A stretch of DNA of 64,000 bases from Geobacter sp. (GCA_003490025.1 DNJC01000006.1:143727-207726), one strand, 5' to 3'; shown: positions 29,301 to 37,930, numbered from the stretch's first letter. The notes: generated by a model not told the origin, from the sequence alone. A program made the numbers and translations.

Positions 29301-30173
29301 AAGCACACCAAGTTCCTCGTCAGGATCATCGGGGAAGACGTGACCCTGAAGACCTGCTTGAGCCAGGAGCCGCTCCCTGTAATGGCGGACAGCGGCCAGG
29401 TCGAGCAGGTGCTGATGAACCTTGTCGCCAACGCCCGGGACGCCATGCCCGGCGGCGGCGAACTCTGGATAAAAACGGAGTCGGTCCAACTGGACATCGA
29501 ATTCTACCGGCAGCATGGCTACGGCGCCCCGGGCCGCTATGCCCTCATCACGGTGAGCGATACGGGCCACGGCATGAACGTCGCGACCCAACAAAAGATC
29601 TTCGAGCCGTTCTTCACCACGAAGAGCCCCGGTCGCGGCACGGGACTTGGGCTGTCGATCGTGTACGGCATCGTGAAACAGCACGGCGGCTATGTCACCA
29701 TATCGAGCCAAATCGGCTCAGGGACCACCTTCAGCATCTATCTGCCGCTGCTCTCGGAGAAGGTGCGACTTGTGGAGAAGTCGCAATCGTCGCTCCCCAG
29801 CGGTGGCAGTGAAACCATCCTGGTCGTCGAAGACGATGCCGCCGTAGGTCGCCTGGTGGAATCGGTACTGAAGAGGTACGGATACCAGGTCATCCTCGCC
29901 GACAGCGGCGAAAAGGCGCTCGAATACTACGACGCCAAGTGGAGCGAGATCAGCCTCGCCCTGCTGGATGTGATCATGCCCAAGATGAACGGCAAGCAGC
30001 TTTGCGAAGAACTCAGGCGGCGCACCCCCACACTGAAAGTGCTTTTCCTGAGCGGCTACACGGCCGACCTGATCAAGGACAAGGGGATCTTCATGGAAGG
30101 CGTCGACATCATGAAGAAGCCAGCAAAGCCCGTCGAACTCGCCCGGAAGGTGCGCGAGATGCTGGACGCATAA
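26388..30173 (+). CDS. Membrane hybrid kinase: dCache - HAMP - four PAS - kinase - receiver
   Basis: 1261 residues. TM1 (about 10-32) and TM2 (about 292-315) bracket a periplasmic dCache-type sensor. HAMP (about 315-365) and four PAS domains (about 370-490, 495-620, 625-750, 755-880) follow. The HisKA domain (histidine in GGVAHDFNN), a HATPase domain (GTGLGL) and a C-terminal receiver (phosphoacceptor in LALLDVIMPK) complete it. I chose the TTG at 26388, which has GGAGG five bases upstream and gives MLKFGLKTRM; the next in-frame ATG (26415) would cut into the N-terminus just before TM1. No response regulator gene is next to it. Confidence 0.88.
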   Translation: MLKFGLKTRMTVSISLLTAGLLSILAVSTLVYFGNQIKQLNFTQQFAMVSAIAEQIDDRLATSQTELVATAGTLSKGVINNPAALRNFFAGRPDTLAMFDNGLFLFSAKGDLVSGNPLDPMIVGKNYAHRDYFKNTVTTQKPQISEPFTSAQTHGHPIIMLTAPILDKSGEVLAVLAGSIDLTRNNFLTRLGKIRLGERGYLYLFNTKRVMIVHPDGSRVFKQDVPVGANVVYDKAIGGFEGTGETVNSRKVPMISSFKKLKTTGWILAGNFPQSEAFAPITQAKRYVLIALVIVFLISVLVVSLSMNLLTAPLISFTQQIRTLAGKKGAMTAPLTVETDDEIGVLGEAFNHLLRELDEQKRELKRQLDFSQILIDIIPIPVFYKDNEGRYLGCNQAFLDFHGVSRNKFVGKTVYEVAPSELAAVYHRADLELASSGGMQVYETKAKMSDGRARDVMFFKTTFPAPDGACGGLLGVMLDITERKQAEVALQSQKEFAESLVMNSTVPTFVLDREHRVIIWNRALEALTGIKPAAVLGSKELWRIFYQTERPVLADMVLDGDLESIPKYYDNHQMSELISGGVQAQGRYRDPHGNWHYISISSAPIRDSEGELVGAIQIMEDITERKQAQDAHEKTRRQLQLILDAAGEGINGVDMDGRITFVNPAAAQMVGWTQEDLLGQNQHALMHHSKADGTLFPERECPISVACYSGIPQQGTDELFWRKDGTSFYVEYNCSPIREDGKLVGAVVIYKDMTERRQAEDQLLKLSQAVMQSPVSIMITDTSGTIEYVNPRFCQVSGYSAEEVIGQNPRLFKSGKTSPEHYKNMWETVTSGRVWSGEIYNRKKNGETHWEQATISPIRNSAGAISHYMAFKEDIADRKKLEEQLRQSQKMEAIGQLAGGVAHDFNNILTVILGFGQMLQQSLSEDDPRYEHMLQILEAADRATQLTKSLLAFSRKQVMLLQQVELNDLTRKHTKFLVRIIGEDVTLKTCLSQEPLPVMADSGQVEQVLMNLVANARDAMPGGGELWIKTESVQLDIEFYRQHGYGAPGRYALITVSDTGHGMNVATQQKIFEPFFTTKSPGRGTGLGLSIVYGIVKQHGGYVTISSQIGSGTTFSIYLPLLSEKVRLVEKSQSSLPSGGSETILVVEDDAAVGRLVESVLKRYGYQVILADSGEKALEYYDAKWSEISLALLDVIMPKMNGKQLCEELRRRTPTLKVLFLSGYTADLIKDKGIFMEGVDIMKKPAKPVELARKVREMLDA

Positions 30174-30428
30174 GGGCCAAGAGGGCGAGGGGAGAGTGGC
30201 CCCGTTCCTGTAGGAGCGGCATTCCTGCCGCGATCAGTACTCTCCCCCCCGCCCCGGTCCGTCGGCAGGGGAGGGCGGCCAGAAATAGGGGCATCTTCCG
30301 CCAGTACGTTCCTCCCCCTTCAAGGGGGAGGTCAGGAGGGGGATGGGTGCTCCGGCGCCGAGCTTACCCCATCCCTCGAAGATGATCCTGTTTGCAAAAA
30401 CATTTATATTTCAGCAGGTTGGAGGCGC
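30174..30428. repeat. Repeat-filled spacer (families A and C)
   Basis: A family A copy is at 30210-30236 and a family C copy at 30311-30348. Between them are C-rich stretches resembling degenerate family B. No gene is supported here. Confidence 0.8.
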
Positions 30429-31151
30429 ATGATGCTGATGGAAGACATGACGATGGAGGAGTTTTCGGCCGGTTTGGCGCTCTGCAAGACCGTTTACATA
30501 CCGTTTGGGTCCGTCGAGGAACATGGCACGCATTTGCCGCTGTCGACCGACACCATCGAGGCGTACCAGGTCGGCAAGCGCGCGTCGGAGAGGATTGCGC
30601 TGTTCGTGGCGCCTCCGGTACATTACGGTTCCTGCCGCTCGACATCACGCCATCCCGGGACCGTCTCGATCAGCACGGGAACCTTGAAGGCGCTTTTCAA
30701 GGACATCGTCCGTTCGCTGCACGCCCAGGGATTGAGGAATTTCATTGCACTTACCGGGCACGCCGGTGGCTCGCACCGGATGGCGCTGCAGGACGCCGGA
30801 GAGGAACTGATTGCGGAACTGCCCGAGATAAACATGGCCGTAGTCACGGAGTACGATCTCGCCAAGGAAGCCGGCGCGCACCTGATCGAGACCCGTGGCG
30901 ACGCACATGCCGGCGAAATCGAGACCTCGCGCATCATGCATTCCCATCCGCACCTGGTCAAGGGCGTCGGGAAGCCGGAGTACCCGACGTTCCCGACCGG
31001 AATCCTGGTCAGGGACAAGCGCAGCTTCTGGCCAGGAGGCATCTGGGGGGATCCGACCAAGGCGAGCGCGGAAAAGGGTCGCCAGCTCGAATCCCTGGTC
31101 GCCGACAAGGTCGTGGAGCTGGTAAAAGCTCTTGAGAGCAGGCACTGGTAA
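30429..31151 (+). CDS. Creatininase-family amidohydrolase
   Basis: 240 residues. The metal-site motifs of the creatininase family are present: EEHGTHLPLSTDT (ligands E31, H33-type His and D41), TGHAGG, and DAHAGEIETS. Members hydrolyse creatinine or act on other small amides, including MftE in mycofactocin maturation; the substrate here is not deducible. GGAGG precedes two adjacent ATG codons (30429, 30432). The gene stands alone between repeats and a 640-base spacer. Confidence 0.85.
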   Translation: MMLMEDMTMEEFSAGLALCKTVYIPFGSVEEHGTHLPLSTDTIEAYQVGKRASERIALFVAPPVHYGSCRSTSRHPGTVSISTGTLKALFKDIVRSLHAQGLRNFIALTGHAGGSHRMALQDAGEELIAELPEINMAVVTEYDLAKEAGAHLIETRGDAHAGEIETSRIMHSHPHLVKGVGKPEYPTFPTGILVRDKRSFWPGGIWGDPTKASAEKGRQLESLVADKVVELVKALESRHW

Positions 31152-31792
31152 TTGCCCAAAAAAGCGGCTTCCAAATTTGCCCTGTAGAGGGACTTTTCAT
31201 GTCAAGACAGGGGTAGGTATGCATTGATTTTTGCCTACAATGGCAACAGGAGCGAATTTCAAGCTTCAGCGATGATCGTGACTGTAAATATGACCGGGAC
31301 CGCTGAAGATGTAAGAGTGGGCAAGGTGCACCGGGGTACCAATAAGATTGAGTTGGATGCTTCATCAAGAGATGTACAAGAATAGAAACAAGATCAAAAA
31401 ATGAGACAGTGGCATTTGTGAGGCAGTGCCAGTATCCGGTAAGGTGGACCGCTCGAGGAATTCATCGGAAGCGTTTTCCGAAACATGCCATGCCCCGTCA
31501 ATGAGAGGGGGCCAGTTGAGCCCCCGAGCCTGAAGCACCGCAGGGGTGTCCCGAAGCAGACCTTCAACTTGACATAATATATCTTATGGGACGCTAAATA
31601 GTAAGTTCCAGGGAAGGGGCAAAAGCCACACAGCACACGCACACGCGTTGTTTGAACTTTCTCACCACTCTCTCTGAAAGCAAAATACCTGCTCTTGGTG
31701 TTTTTTCTTTTTTCTGTGGTACTTATTATCAATGACAATGATATCAATCGCCTTGTCAAAGTGAGCTTGTAAATAAGTAACAGGAGGCTGTC
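31152..31792. other. 640-base spacer without supported gene
   Basis: The spacer holds a 37-codon frame at 31272-31385 without a good ribosome site. It also has a GGGGGC/GCCCCC hairpin near 31505-31530, a TTGACA at about 31570 with an AT-rich downstream segment, and the Fur-like box at 31723. A minus-strand frame of 139 codons covers much of it but has no protein-like composition. It may contain decayed coding sequence or a small RNA. Confidence 0.4.
31723..31746. promoter_or_regulatory. Fur-like box upstream of PhnD-like gene
   Basis: The sequence TTATCAATGACAATGATATC resembles an array of Fur hexamers (AATGAC-AATGAT-ATCAAT). It lies 47 bases upstream of the GTG at 31793. The match is imperfect. 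Confidence 0.3.
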
Positions 31793-32629
31793 GTGCCATT
31801 CCGCATCTCTCACTGCTACTGCATTGTCATTCTTCTCTTACTATTTGCTCTCCCAGTGTCAGCAATCGCAGCTGAGCCCCGGACCAACACCCTGGCGGTC
31901 GTCCCTAACCTCCCTGCCGTGACACTGCACAAGAACTGGACTCCTTTCGTGGAAGAGCTTTCAAGGGAGTTGGGCGTCAAAATCGAGTTGAAGCTATATG
32001 AAAAGATCAACAGCTTTCTCGACGAGACCAATGCTGGCGCTGCCGACTTCATATATTCCGCCCCGAACATGTTCTTTCTGGCCCACCAGAAGCAGAAGTA
32101 CATTCCCCTCGTCCGTAGCTCCGAAACGATAAGGGGGCTGGTTTTCGTCAGAAAGGATTCACCTTACATCAAGGTCAGCGAACTCAGAGGGAAGACCATT
32201 GCGTTCGTGGGTCCGAAGAATATCTGCAGCGTGATCACCCGCCACTCCATACTGACCGGCCAGGGTGCGATCGACTACAACGCCTTCTTCAGCGGCTCGA
32301 CGATCAATGTCGCCAAAAGCGTTCTTCTCGGCAAGGCGGACGCCGGTGCGACGCTCGACACCAGCATGCTCACCGACTTGCCTGAAATGCTGAACGAGTT
32401 CCGCATCATCCTCGAGACGGAAAAAATAGCCCCCCACCCTCTCGCCGCCCATCCGCGCGTACCGAAAAAACTTCAGGAGGCGATGACCGCCGCCGTACTG
32501 GCGATGGACAAGTCCGACCGCGGACGGAGAATGCTGCAAACGGTCAAGCTCTCGAAGCCGATCAAAGCCGATTTCAAGCGGGACTATGCGTTCTTCGGCA
32601 GCATCGATCTTGGCGGTTTCGACAAATAG
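31793..32629 (+). CDS. PhnD-like periplasmic substrate-binding protein
   Basis: 278 residues with a signal peptide (about 1-27, cleavage after AIAA). The mature protein resembles PhnD/phosphonate-type binding proteins: VVPNLPAVTLHKNWTPFVEELSRELG at the start, and YSAPNMFFLAHQK and GKTIAFVGPKN in the middle. The start is GTG with AGGAGG 6 bases upstream. No ABC permease or ATPase is near; instead a membrane kinase starts 10 bases later. That suggests the protein senses a ligand for the kinase rather than feeding a transporter. The ligand is unknown. Confidence 0.85.
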   Translation: MPFRISHCYCIVILLLLFALPVSAIAAEPRTNTLAVVPNLPAVTLHKNWTPFVEELSRELGVKIELKLYEKINSFLDETNAGAADFIYSAPNMFFLAHQKQKYIPLVRSSETIRGLVFVRKDSPYIKVSELRGKTIAFVGPKNICSVITRHSILTGQGAIDYNAFFSGSTINVAKSVLLGKADAGATLDTSMLTDLPEMLNEFRIILETEKIAPHPLAAHPRVPKKLQEAMTAAVLAMDKSDRGRRMLQTVKLSKPIKADFKRDYAFFGSIDLGGFDK

Positions 32630-32639
32630 ACGGGATACC

Positions 32640-34901
32640 ATGTTCAAGCGCCTTCAAGTCAAGATCATCGTCTCGCTGGCCCTGATCCTCACCGCGATGA
32701 TCGCCGTGTACGGCTGGTGGATCGGCAGCAGGCAGACCTCCGTCTACGTCCGGACGCTGTCGGAAAATCTGCTCGTCCTGTCCAGAAGCCAGGCCGACAA
32801 TGCCGCTCATTACATAGTGACCCAGGAGTTCGCCGGGCTGGAGACGTTCATGGTCGATGTTGCGCACCTGCCCGAAGTGCTCAATATCATGGTGCTGGAA
32901 AGGGACGGCAGGGTGTTGTGCAACGTCGAGCGCGCCTCGGGCGGGGATCAGGTCACGCTCAACTACAAGATCAGGGAGGTTGCCGTCCCCGCGGGGTCTT
33001 CAGCCATAATGGAGCGCCAGGAAAACAGGCTGGTCGCATGGTCCCCGATCGTTGCCGGCACCCATCTGGGCTGGGTAAAGATGACGCTCAGCCTGGACAC
33101 GGCGGACAAACTCCTGCGCGCGACCTGGCAGAGCACGCTGCAGATAGGCGCTCTCTGGATACTGGTCGGCACGCTGCTGATGATCTTCGTGGTAAAAAGA
33201 CCTTTGGGGGCGGTGCGGGAACTGGGCCGGTTCGCGCACGAGCTGCAGCACCGCAAGGGGTCGCAGGTAGTGGTAAAACGCGGGGTCGATGAGATCGACA
33301 TGCTGGCGGACGCCCTGAACCATTCATCGAGGGAACTGCTGCTCGCGGAACAGCGACTCATCGCAGAGCAGGAGCGCCTCTCCGTGACGCTGCAGTCCAT
33401 CGGCGACGGAGTCATAGCCACAGATACGACCGGCAGGATCGTCCTGGTGAACCAGGTCGCCGAGCTGCTGACAGGATGGAGCCAAGTGAACGCTCTCGGC
33501 CGGGACCTGAACGAGGTATTCAGTCTCCCCGACAGCCGGCTGGAAACGGAAGAAAGCCTGAACGCTGTAGTCGCCGAAAGACGCACCATCGAGCTGGCCG
33601 GGCAGCACCGGCTTGTTTCCTGCGACGGAGCCGAACGCACCGTCACCGTGAACAGCGCCCCCATCATCGACAGCGGTGGCGAACTCGCGGGTATGGTGCT
33701 GGTGATCCGCGATATTTCGGAAAAGGCTGAGATGGAGGCGGAAAAACGCGGTCTTGCCGGGCAGTTGGCGCAGTCCCAGAAGATGGAGGCAATCGGGCAG
33801 CTGGCGGGAGGTGTGGCCCACGACTTCAACAACATGCTGGGTGTCATCATCGGGCATGCCGAACTCGCCCTGATGACGATGGACCAATCCTCCCCCCTCA
33901 AGGACCGGCTGAAGGAGATACTCGACGCCGCCAACCGCTCCGCCGACATCACCAGGCAGTTGCTGGCCTTCTCCCGGCAGCAGCACGCCGAGCCCAAGGT
34001 CCTCGACCTGAACGACACCATCTCCAGGATGCTCAAGATGCTCCACAGGCTGATCGGCGAGGATATCGACCTCGGCTGGTCCCCAGGCTTCCACTTGAGC
34101 AAGGTGAAGCTGGACCCTTCCCAACTGGACCAGATCATGGCGAACCTCTGCGTCAATGCGCGTGACGCCATCGCCGGGGTTGGCAAGATAGAGATACGGA
34201 CCGAGAACGTCACCTTCACCCACCACGACCTCATCAAGCAGCCGGACACGGTTCCGGGCGATTACGTCAGACTGGTCGTGAGCGACAGCGGCTGCGGCAT
34301 GTCAAAGGAGGTGCAGGAGCGGATCTTCGAGCCGTTCTTCACCACGAAGGAGCTGGGACGCGGCACCGGACTCGGGCTCGCCACGGTCTTCGGTATCGTG
34401 AAGCAAAACAACGGAAATATCGAGGTATTGAGCGAGCCCGGGCGGGGAACGACTTTCAGGATCTGCCTTCCCGCAGTGAAAGAGTCGACAGAAGAGATGG
34501 ATTACGCCAGCGAGGAGCCGGTCGGAGGCGTCGAAACGATCCTGCTGGTGGAGGATGAGCCGGCGATAAACATCTTGAGTTCCACGATGCTTTCCAACCT
34601 CGGGTACAAGGTGATATCTGCGTACTCACCGGAGGAGGCGATAGAGCTTGCGGATGGGTGCGACATGAAAATCGACCTGCTGCTGACCGATATCATAATG
34701 CCGGGCATGAACGGTCGGGACATGTCAGTACAGCTGTTATCGACCCATCCGGACATGAAATGCCTCTTCATGTCGGGTTATACGGCCGACATCATCGCCG
34801 AACGCGGCAAGATCGGTGAAGACGTCTGCTTTCTCCAAAAACCGTTCACGACGAAGGCGCTGGCCGCCAAGGTCAGGGAAGCGCTCCTTGTATCTATTTG
34901 A
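32640..34901 (+). CDS. Membrane hybrid kinase: sensor - HAMP - PAS - kinase - receiver
   Basis: 753 residues. TM1 (about 8-30) and TM2 (about 160-185) enclose a short periplasmic domain of about 130 residues. HAMP, one PAS domain (about 240-360), HisKA (histidine in GGVAHDFNN), HATPase (GTGLGL) and a C-terminal receiver (phosphoacceptor in LLLTDIIMPG) follow. The ATG at 32640 follows the PhnD-like stop by 10 bases. The pair is likely one sensory unit. An upstream in-frame ATG at 32586 overlaps the preceding gene and is less likely. Confidence 0.88.
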   Translation: MFKRLQVKIIVSLALILTAMIAVYGWWIGSRQTSVYVRTLSENLLVLSRSQADNAAHYIVTQEFAGLETFMVDVAHLPEVLNIMVLERDGRVLCNVERASGGDQVTLNYKIREVAVPAGSSAIMERQENRLVAWSPIVAGTHLGWVKMTLSLDTADKLLRATWQSTLQIGALWILVGTLLMIFVVKRPLGAVRELGRFAHELQHRKGSQVVVKRGVDEIDMLADALNHSSRELLLAEQRLIAEQERLSVTLQSIGDGVIATDTTGRIVLVNQVAELLTGWSQVNALGRDLNEVFSLPDSRLETEESLNAVVAERRTIELAGQHRLVSCDGAERTVTVNSAPIIDSGGELAGMVLVIRDISEKAEMEAEKRGLAGQLAQSQKMEAIGQLAGGVAHDFNNMLGVIIGHAELALMTMDQSSPLKDRLKEILDAANRSADITRQLLAFSRQQHAEPKVLDLNDTISRMLKMLHRLIGEDIDLGWSPGFHLSKVKLDPSQLDQIMANLCVNARDAIAGVGKIEIRTENVTFTHHDLIKQPDTVPGDYVRLVVSDSGCGMSKEVQERIFEPFFTTKELGRGTGLGLATVFGIVKQNNGNIEVLSEPGRGTTFRICLPAVKESTEEMDYASEEPVGGVETILLVEDEPAINILSSTMLSNLGYKVISAYSPEEAIELADGCDMKIDLLLTDIIMPGMNGRDMSVQLLSTHPDMKCLFMSGYTADIIAERGKIGEDVCFLQKPFTTKALAAKVREALLVSI

Positions 34902-34911
34902 CCTAACACGA

Positions 34912-34955
34912 ACTCTCCCTCTCCCACCGGGAGAGGGTCGGGGTGAGGGAGAGCT
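34912..34955. repeat. Family B repeat
   Basis: CTCCCTCTCCCACCGGGAGA and GGGTCGGGGTGAGGG form a family B copy between the convergent genes at 34901 and 34973. Confidence 0.75.
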
Positions 34956-34972
34956 CCCCTCTTCCAGTCGGC

Positions 34973-35800
34973 TTACATCATCGAGCCGCGCCCGCCTCCC
35001 GTCATCCCGCCCCTGAAGTAGGAGGACATGTTCCGAAACGGCTCCGCGGTGGTGATGCTGCCGAGGGTCGTGTCCATGGTAACCATCATCTCGTTCATGG
35101 TCTGCGGCTGAGCGCTCAGCTTCATGGTCGACATGTTGCCGAACATGGTCCCCATCATGCCACGGTAGCGGTTGACGTCGATGGCGCCGCTGGTGCCGTA
35201 GAGGTTCAACATCTCTCCTCCCATCAGCGTCGCCATGTTCTGTGCGGCGGTGTGCATCACGCTGTTCTGCCCGGCGACGTAGTCCCCCATCATGTTGGTT
35301 CCTTCCGGAAGGCCGAGGCTCGCCCGCAACGCATCCATGGCGGCACGCATGTCGGCGTAGTTGCCGGTCTCCATCATCTCCCTGATCTCGGTCGAGAACG
35401 GGCTGATGAAGTTGCTGCTGACGGTCCCGCTGACGCCGTCCTTCGGCAGACTCATGAGGTAGCTGAAGGTGATGGGGGTCGTCGCCGAAACGTCGGTCCT
35501 GTCGTAGGTCACCCCGGCTATTGCCAGCGCGACAATCGGGTACTGTCCCACGTCTGCGGCGTCGACGCTGAGGGTGTAGGCGCCGTTGGCGTCGGTCACG
35601 GCGAAGGGCTCGCCCGCGTCGAGCAGATAGTTGCCGTTTTTGTCGAGAAATACCGTTGCGTTCTCAAGGTAACCGTCGGCGACCTTGCCGGCGATGGCGG
35701 TCGTTCCCGAGCCGGACGGGGACATCGTGGAGCTGCTGCCGCAACCGGCGATAATGCCTGCCACGACAAGCGATGCTGCTGCAATCAAATGTATTTTCAT
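34973..35800 (-). CDS. Predicted lipoprotein of unknown function
   Basis: 275 residues. A lipoprotein signal ends in IIAGC (Cys20). A Ser/Gly-rich linker leads into a carboxypeptidase-regulatory-like beta domain (GKVADGYLENATVFLDKNGN). The C-terminal half is unusually Met-rich (NMMGDY, MMGTMFGNMSTMK) and ends in a Gly-rich tail. In a copper cluster this Met content suggests metal contact, but this is inference. GAGAGGG precedes the ATG. It is the last gene of the minus-strand cluster. Confidence 0.65.
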   Translation of the reverse strand: MKIHLIAAASLVVAGIIAGCGSSSTMSPSGSGTTAIAGKVADGYLENATVFLDKNGNYLLDAGEPFAVTDANGAYTLSVDAADVGQYPIVALAIAGVTYDRTDVSATTPITFSYLMSLPKDGVSGTVSSNFISPFSTEIREMMETGNYADMRAAMDALRASLGLPEGTNMMGDYVAGQNSVMHTAAQNMATLMGGEMLNLYGTSGAIDVNRYRGMMGTMFGNMSTMKLSAQPQTMNEMMVTMDTTLGSITTAEPFRNMSSYFRGGMTGGGRGSMM

Positions 35801-35857
35801 AGGTAATCCCTCTCTTGCAAAGGTTTAGAAATCGTGATAAATCGCAATGCCGCAACG

Positions 35858-36277
35858 TCAGTTACGGAACATCGCGTGACATGCCGTGCACTTTTTCTGT
35901 GCCTCGGCGAAGGAGGCCTTCGCGCCAGGAACATCACCTTTCCGAGCAGTTTCAGCGGTTTCCTTAACGTCCATCTCGAAGCCTGCCGCCAGTTTCCTGA
36001 ATTCCTCCAGCTCGCTCGCTTTCTTGTGAGGTTTTGACTTCTTGAGATCCGCCGTTGTCGACAGCAGGTAATCGGTTTCCTTAAGCACTGCTTGAAGGTC
36101 ACCGCCTTCAAGGGCGGCTGCTATTTTTGTCTGGCCTTTGGCGTAGTTGGGCATCATCTTGTGCAGCTTCGCCATCTGCTTGTCGCTGTGATGCCCGCCA
36201 TGGGCGTGATCTTCCTTAGCGAATGCCGTGCCGGTCATCGTCAAGGTGACTGCCAGCAGTAATACTACCTTCTTCAT
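35858..36277 (-). CDS. Cytochrome c'-like haem protein
   Basis: 139 residues with a signal peptide ending TAFA. A His-rich mature N-terminus (HAHGGHHSD) precedes a four-helix-like body and a single CTACH haem site near the C-terminus, the arrangement of class II cytochromes (c'). It is periplasmic. The start at 36277 gives a clean signal peptide but the GGAGGG lies only 4 bases away; the ATG at 36295 has a better spaced GAAGGAG. The end of the upstream gene (36298) lies very close, so they are co-transcribed. Confidence 0.75.
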   Translation of the reverse strand: MKKVVLLLAVTLTMTGTAFAKEDHAHGGHHSDKQMAKLHKMMPNYAKGQTKIAAALEGGDLQAVLKETDYLLSTTADLKKSKPHKKASELEEFRKLAAGFEMDVKETAETARKGDVPGAKASFAEAQKKCTACHAMFRN

Positions 36278-36297
36278 ATTCCCTCCACGTATCATGT

Positions 36298-37161
36298 TCA
36301 ATGCTCCTTCAATTCCAGCATCACTTCGCGCTGTCCGGAGCCGTTACGCCCCAGGTTGTCCGTTACGCTCCAGCGCACGTTTACAGGCTTCCCCGGCTGG
36401 AACTGCCCCTGGTCCTTCACCTTGACGACGGCCGCCATGTCGAACACCGACTGGTAGATGTCGCCCAGGTAGGGCTTCCCATCGGTTCCGGTAATCTTGA
36501 GTTCCCGTATCTGCACCGGGCGGTCGAAGAAGACGTCGACTTCCTCCACGCTGGCTGCCCCCTTGTCCTTCATGGCGGTTACACTCAATAACCTCGGCGC
36601 GGAGAGCTGCACCACGGCGCTCTCGTCGGCCCTTTTGCCGGGAGCGACGTCTTTGCCTTCAACCTGGAAGGCGACCCGGCTCACTCCCTTGAACTGCTTC
36701 AGCGTGAGTTGCAGAGCGTTCACGACATCCTGTCGCGACAGCGGTCCTGTCTTTGCGTTCCCGAGTTCCTTGCTGAAGTTAACGGTGACGACGCCTTTGG
36801 ACTGGACCACGTCCAGCACCCTGACTCCCTGCGGGAACGGTTGCGAGACCTCGCCCTGGTAGCTTTTCATATCGCCCAGACCGCCGATCAGCTTCAGGAG
36901 TGCGACCTTCTGCAGGCTCGCCTGGTCGAAGCTGAAAAACGGGAACGGGATGACTCTCCCCGGCTCCTTCGCGGAGGGAAAGTAGATCACGAAGGCGAAG
37001 GCGGTCCCCTTTTCCACCGAGGGTGCGGGGCCGAAGTGCCTGACGAAATCAGTCGTTGCCGTGACGGCGCCTTTTTCCTTGACTGAAGGTTCCTTGCTGG
37101 AGTTGCAGGCAGCCAGCGCGGCCACGGCAATAACGGCAACAAGAAGTCGGATAAATCGCAT
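36298..37161 (-). CDS. GerMN-domain lipoprotein
   Basis: 287 residues. A lipoprotein signal ends in LAAC (about Cys18). The first half matches the GerMN type (GVVTVNFSKEL and LTLKQFKGVSRVAFQVEG), followed by a C-terminal beta-rich domain of the Gmad2 kind (FDRPVQIRELKI, GQFQPGKPVNVRWSV). GerMN proteins occur in spore formers and also as envelope lipoproteins in Gram-negatives. The start at 37161 has AGGA 9 bases upstream. It is not an obvious copper protein, so it may be a passenger in the operon. Confidence 0.7.
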   Translation of the reverse strand: MRFIRLLVAVIAVAALAACNSSKEPSVKEKGAVTATTDFVRHFGPAPSVEKGTAFAFVIYFPSAKEPGRVIPFPFFSFDQASLQKVALLKLIGGLGDMKSYQGEVSQPFPQGVRVLDVVQSKGVVTVNFSKELGNAKTGPLSRQDVVNALQLTLKQFKGVSRVAFQVEGKDVAPGKRADESAVVQLSAPRLLSVTAMKDKGAASVEEVDVFFDRPVQIRELKITGTDGKPYLGDIYQSVFDMAAVVKVKDQGQFQPGKPVNVRWSVTDNLGRNGSGQREVMLELKEH

Positions 37162-37288
37162 AGTTCCGGGTCCTATCGTGTGGTAACGGTTTAGGGTATT
37201 TCGGATAAAAAAGCCAGCAAAATTTGAGCGGGTGTGGAGCTGCGCCAATGTTCGCTACGTCCTCCCGGGAGGCATGAAGGATGACTTT

Positions 37289-37351
37289 TGTAGGAGCGGC
37301 ATTCCTGCCGCGATCACCCGCTGCAATCGCGGCAGAAATGCCGCTCCTACA
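37289..37351. repeat. Inverted pair of family A repeats
   Basis: Two family A copies in opposite orientation (37289-37314 and 37326-37351) can fold into one hairpin with a 26-base near-perfect stem (one mismatch position) and an 11-base loop. It lies between the genes at 36298 and 37411. Confidence 0.9.
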
Positions 37352-37410
37352 GTTTTGGGGAGAAAAGATGAAGAAAGGGCGACCCGTTCCGAGTCGCCCA
37401 CTGAAATCGT

Positions 37411-37890
37411 TTACTTTACGGTGTACCAGAACTTGGAGTTGCGCACCTGGCCGTCTTTCACCTTGAACTTGCACATGACGCCGTACTTCCCTTTTTTCGA
37501 GAGGTCGAAGTCGGCGCCGAAGTGCCCGTCCATCGCCATCAGGGGCTTGGTCTGCTCGACCTTGTCGGGACCCTGCACTTTCACATTGACCTCACCTTCG
37601 GTAATGGCCTTGCCGGTCTTGGCGTCCTTGAACTCGACCTTGATATGGTGGGTCTCTTTAACGCCTTTGGGCATTTCCATCTTCATCGCTTTCATGTGCT
37701 CTTTCATGCTCACCACGCTGAACGTGGCCTTAACGCTGCTGACGACCTCTTCGTGTGCAACATCCCCGCTACCGTGATCCATCTTCATGGAACCATGGTC
37801 CATTTTCATGGAACCGTGATCCATGGCAAGCGCTGCCATCGGTGCGGAAAGTGCGAATGCTGCGGCGATAAGGACGATGAGTTTTTTCAT
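37411..37890 (-). CDS. Met/His-rich periplasmic protein, probable copper binder
   Basis: 159 residues. A signal peptide ends in MAALA. The mature N-terminus has three tandem copies of MDHGSMK (MDHGSMKMDHGSMKMDHG), a soft-metal ligand array seen in copper and silver proteins. The rest is a beta-sandwich-like domain (HHIKVEFKDAKTGK, GKYGVMCKFKV) similar to YtkA/FixH domains. It is translated from 37890 behind AAAGGAG. A near-consensus sigma-54 promoter is upstream. It probably binds copper in the periplasm near the efflux pump. Confidence 0.7.
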   Translation of the reverse strand: MKKLIVLIAAAFALSAPMAALAMDHGSMKMDHGSMKMDHGSGDVAHEEVVSSVKATFSVVSMKEHMKAMKMEMPKGVKETHHIKVEFKDAKTGKAITEGEVNVKVQGPDKVEQTKPLMAMDGHFGADFDLSKKGKYGVMCKFKVKDGQVRNSKFWYTVK

Positions 37891-37930
37891 GTTGTATTTT
37901 CTCCTTTGGTGTGAAGTCTGACGCTTATTT

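Noticed and set aside
31272..31385. 37-codon plus-strand frame
   Set aside because: It reads somewhat protein-like but lacks a ribosome site and recognisable similarity; kept only as a note in the spacer entry.
31394..31813. 139-codon minus-strand frame
   Set aside because: It overlaps the PhnD-like start and its promoter, with composition unlike a real protein.
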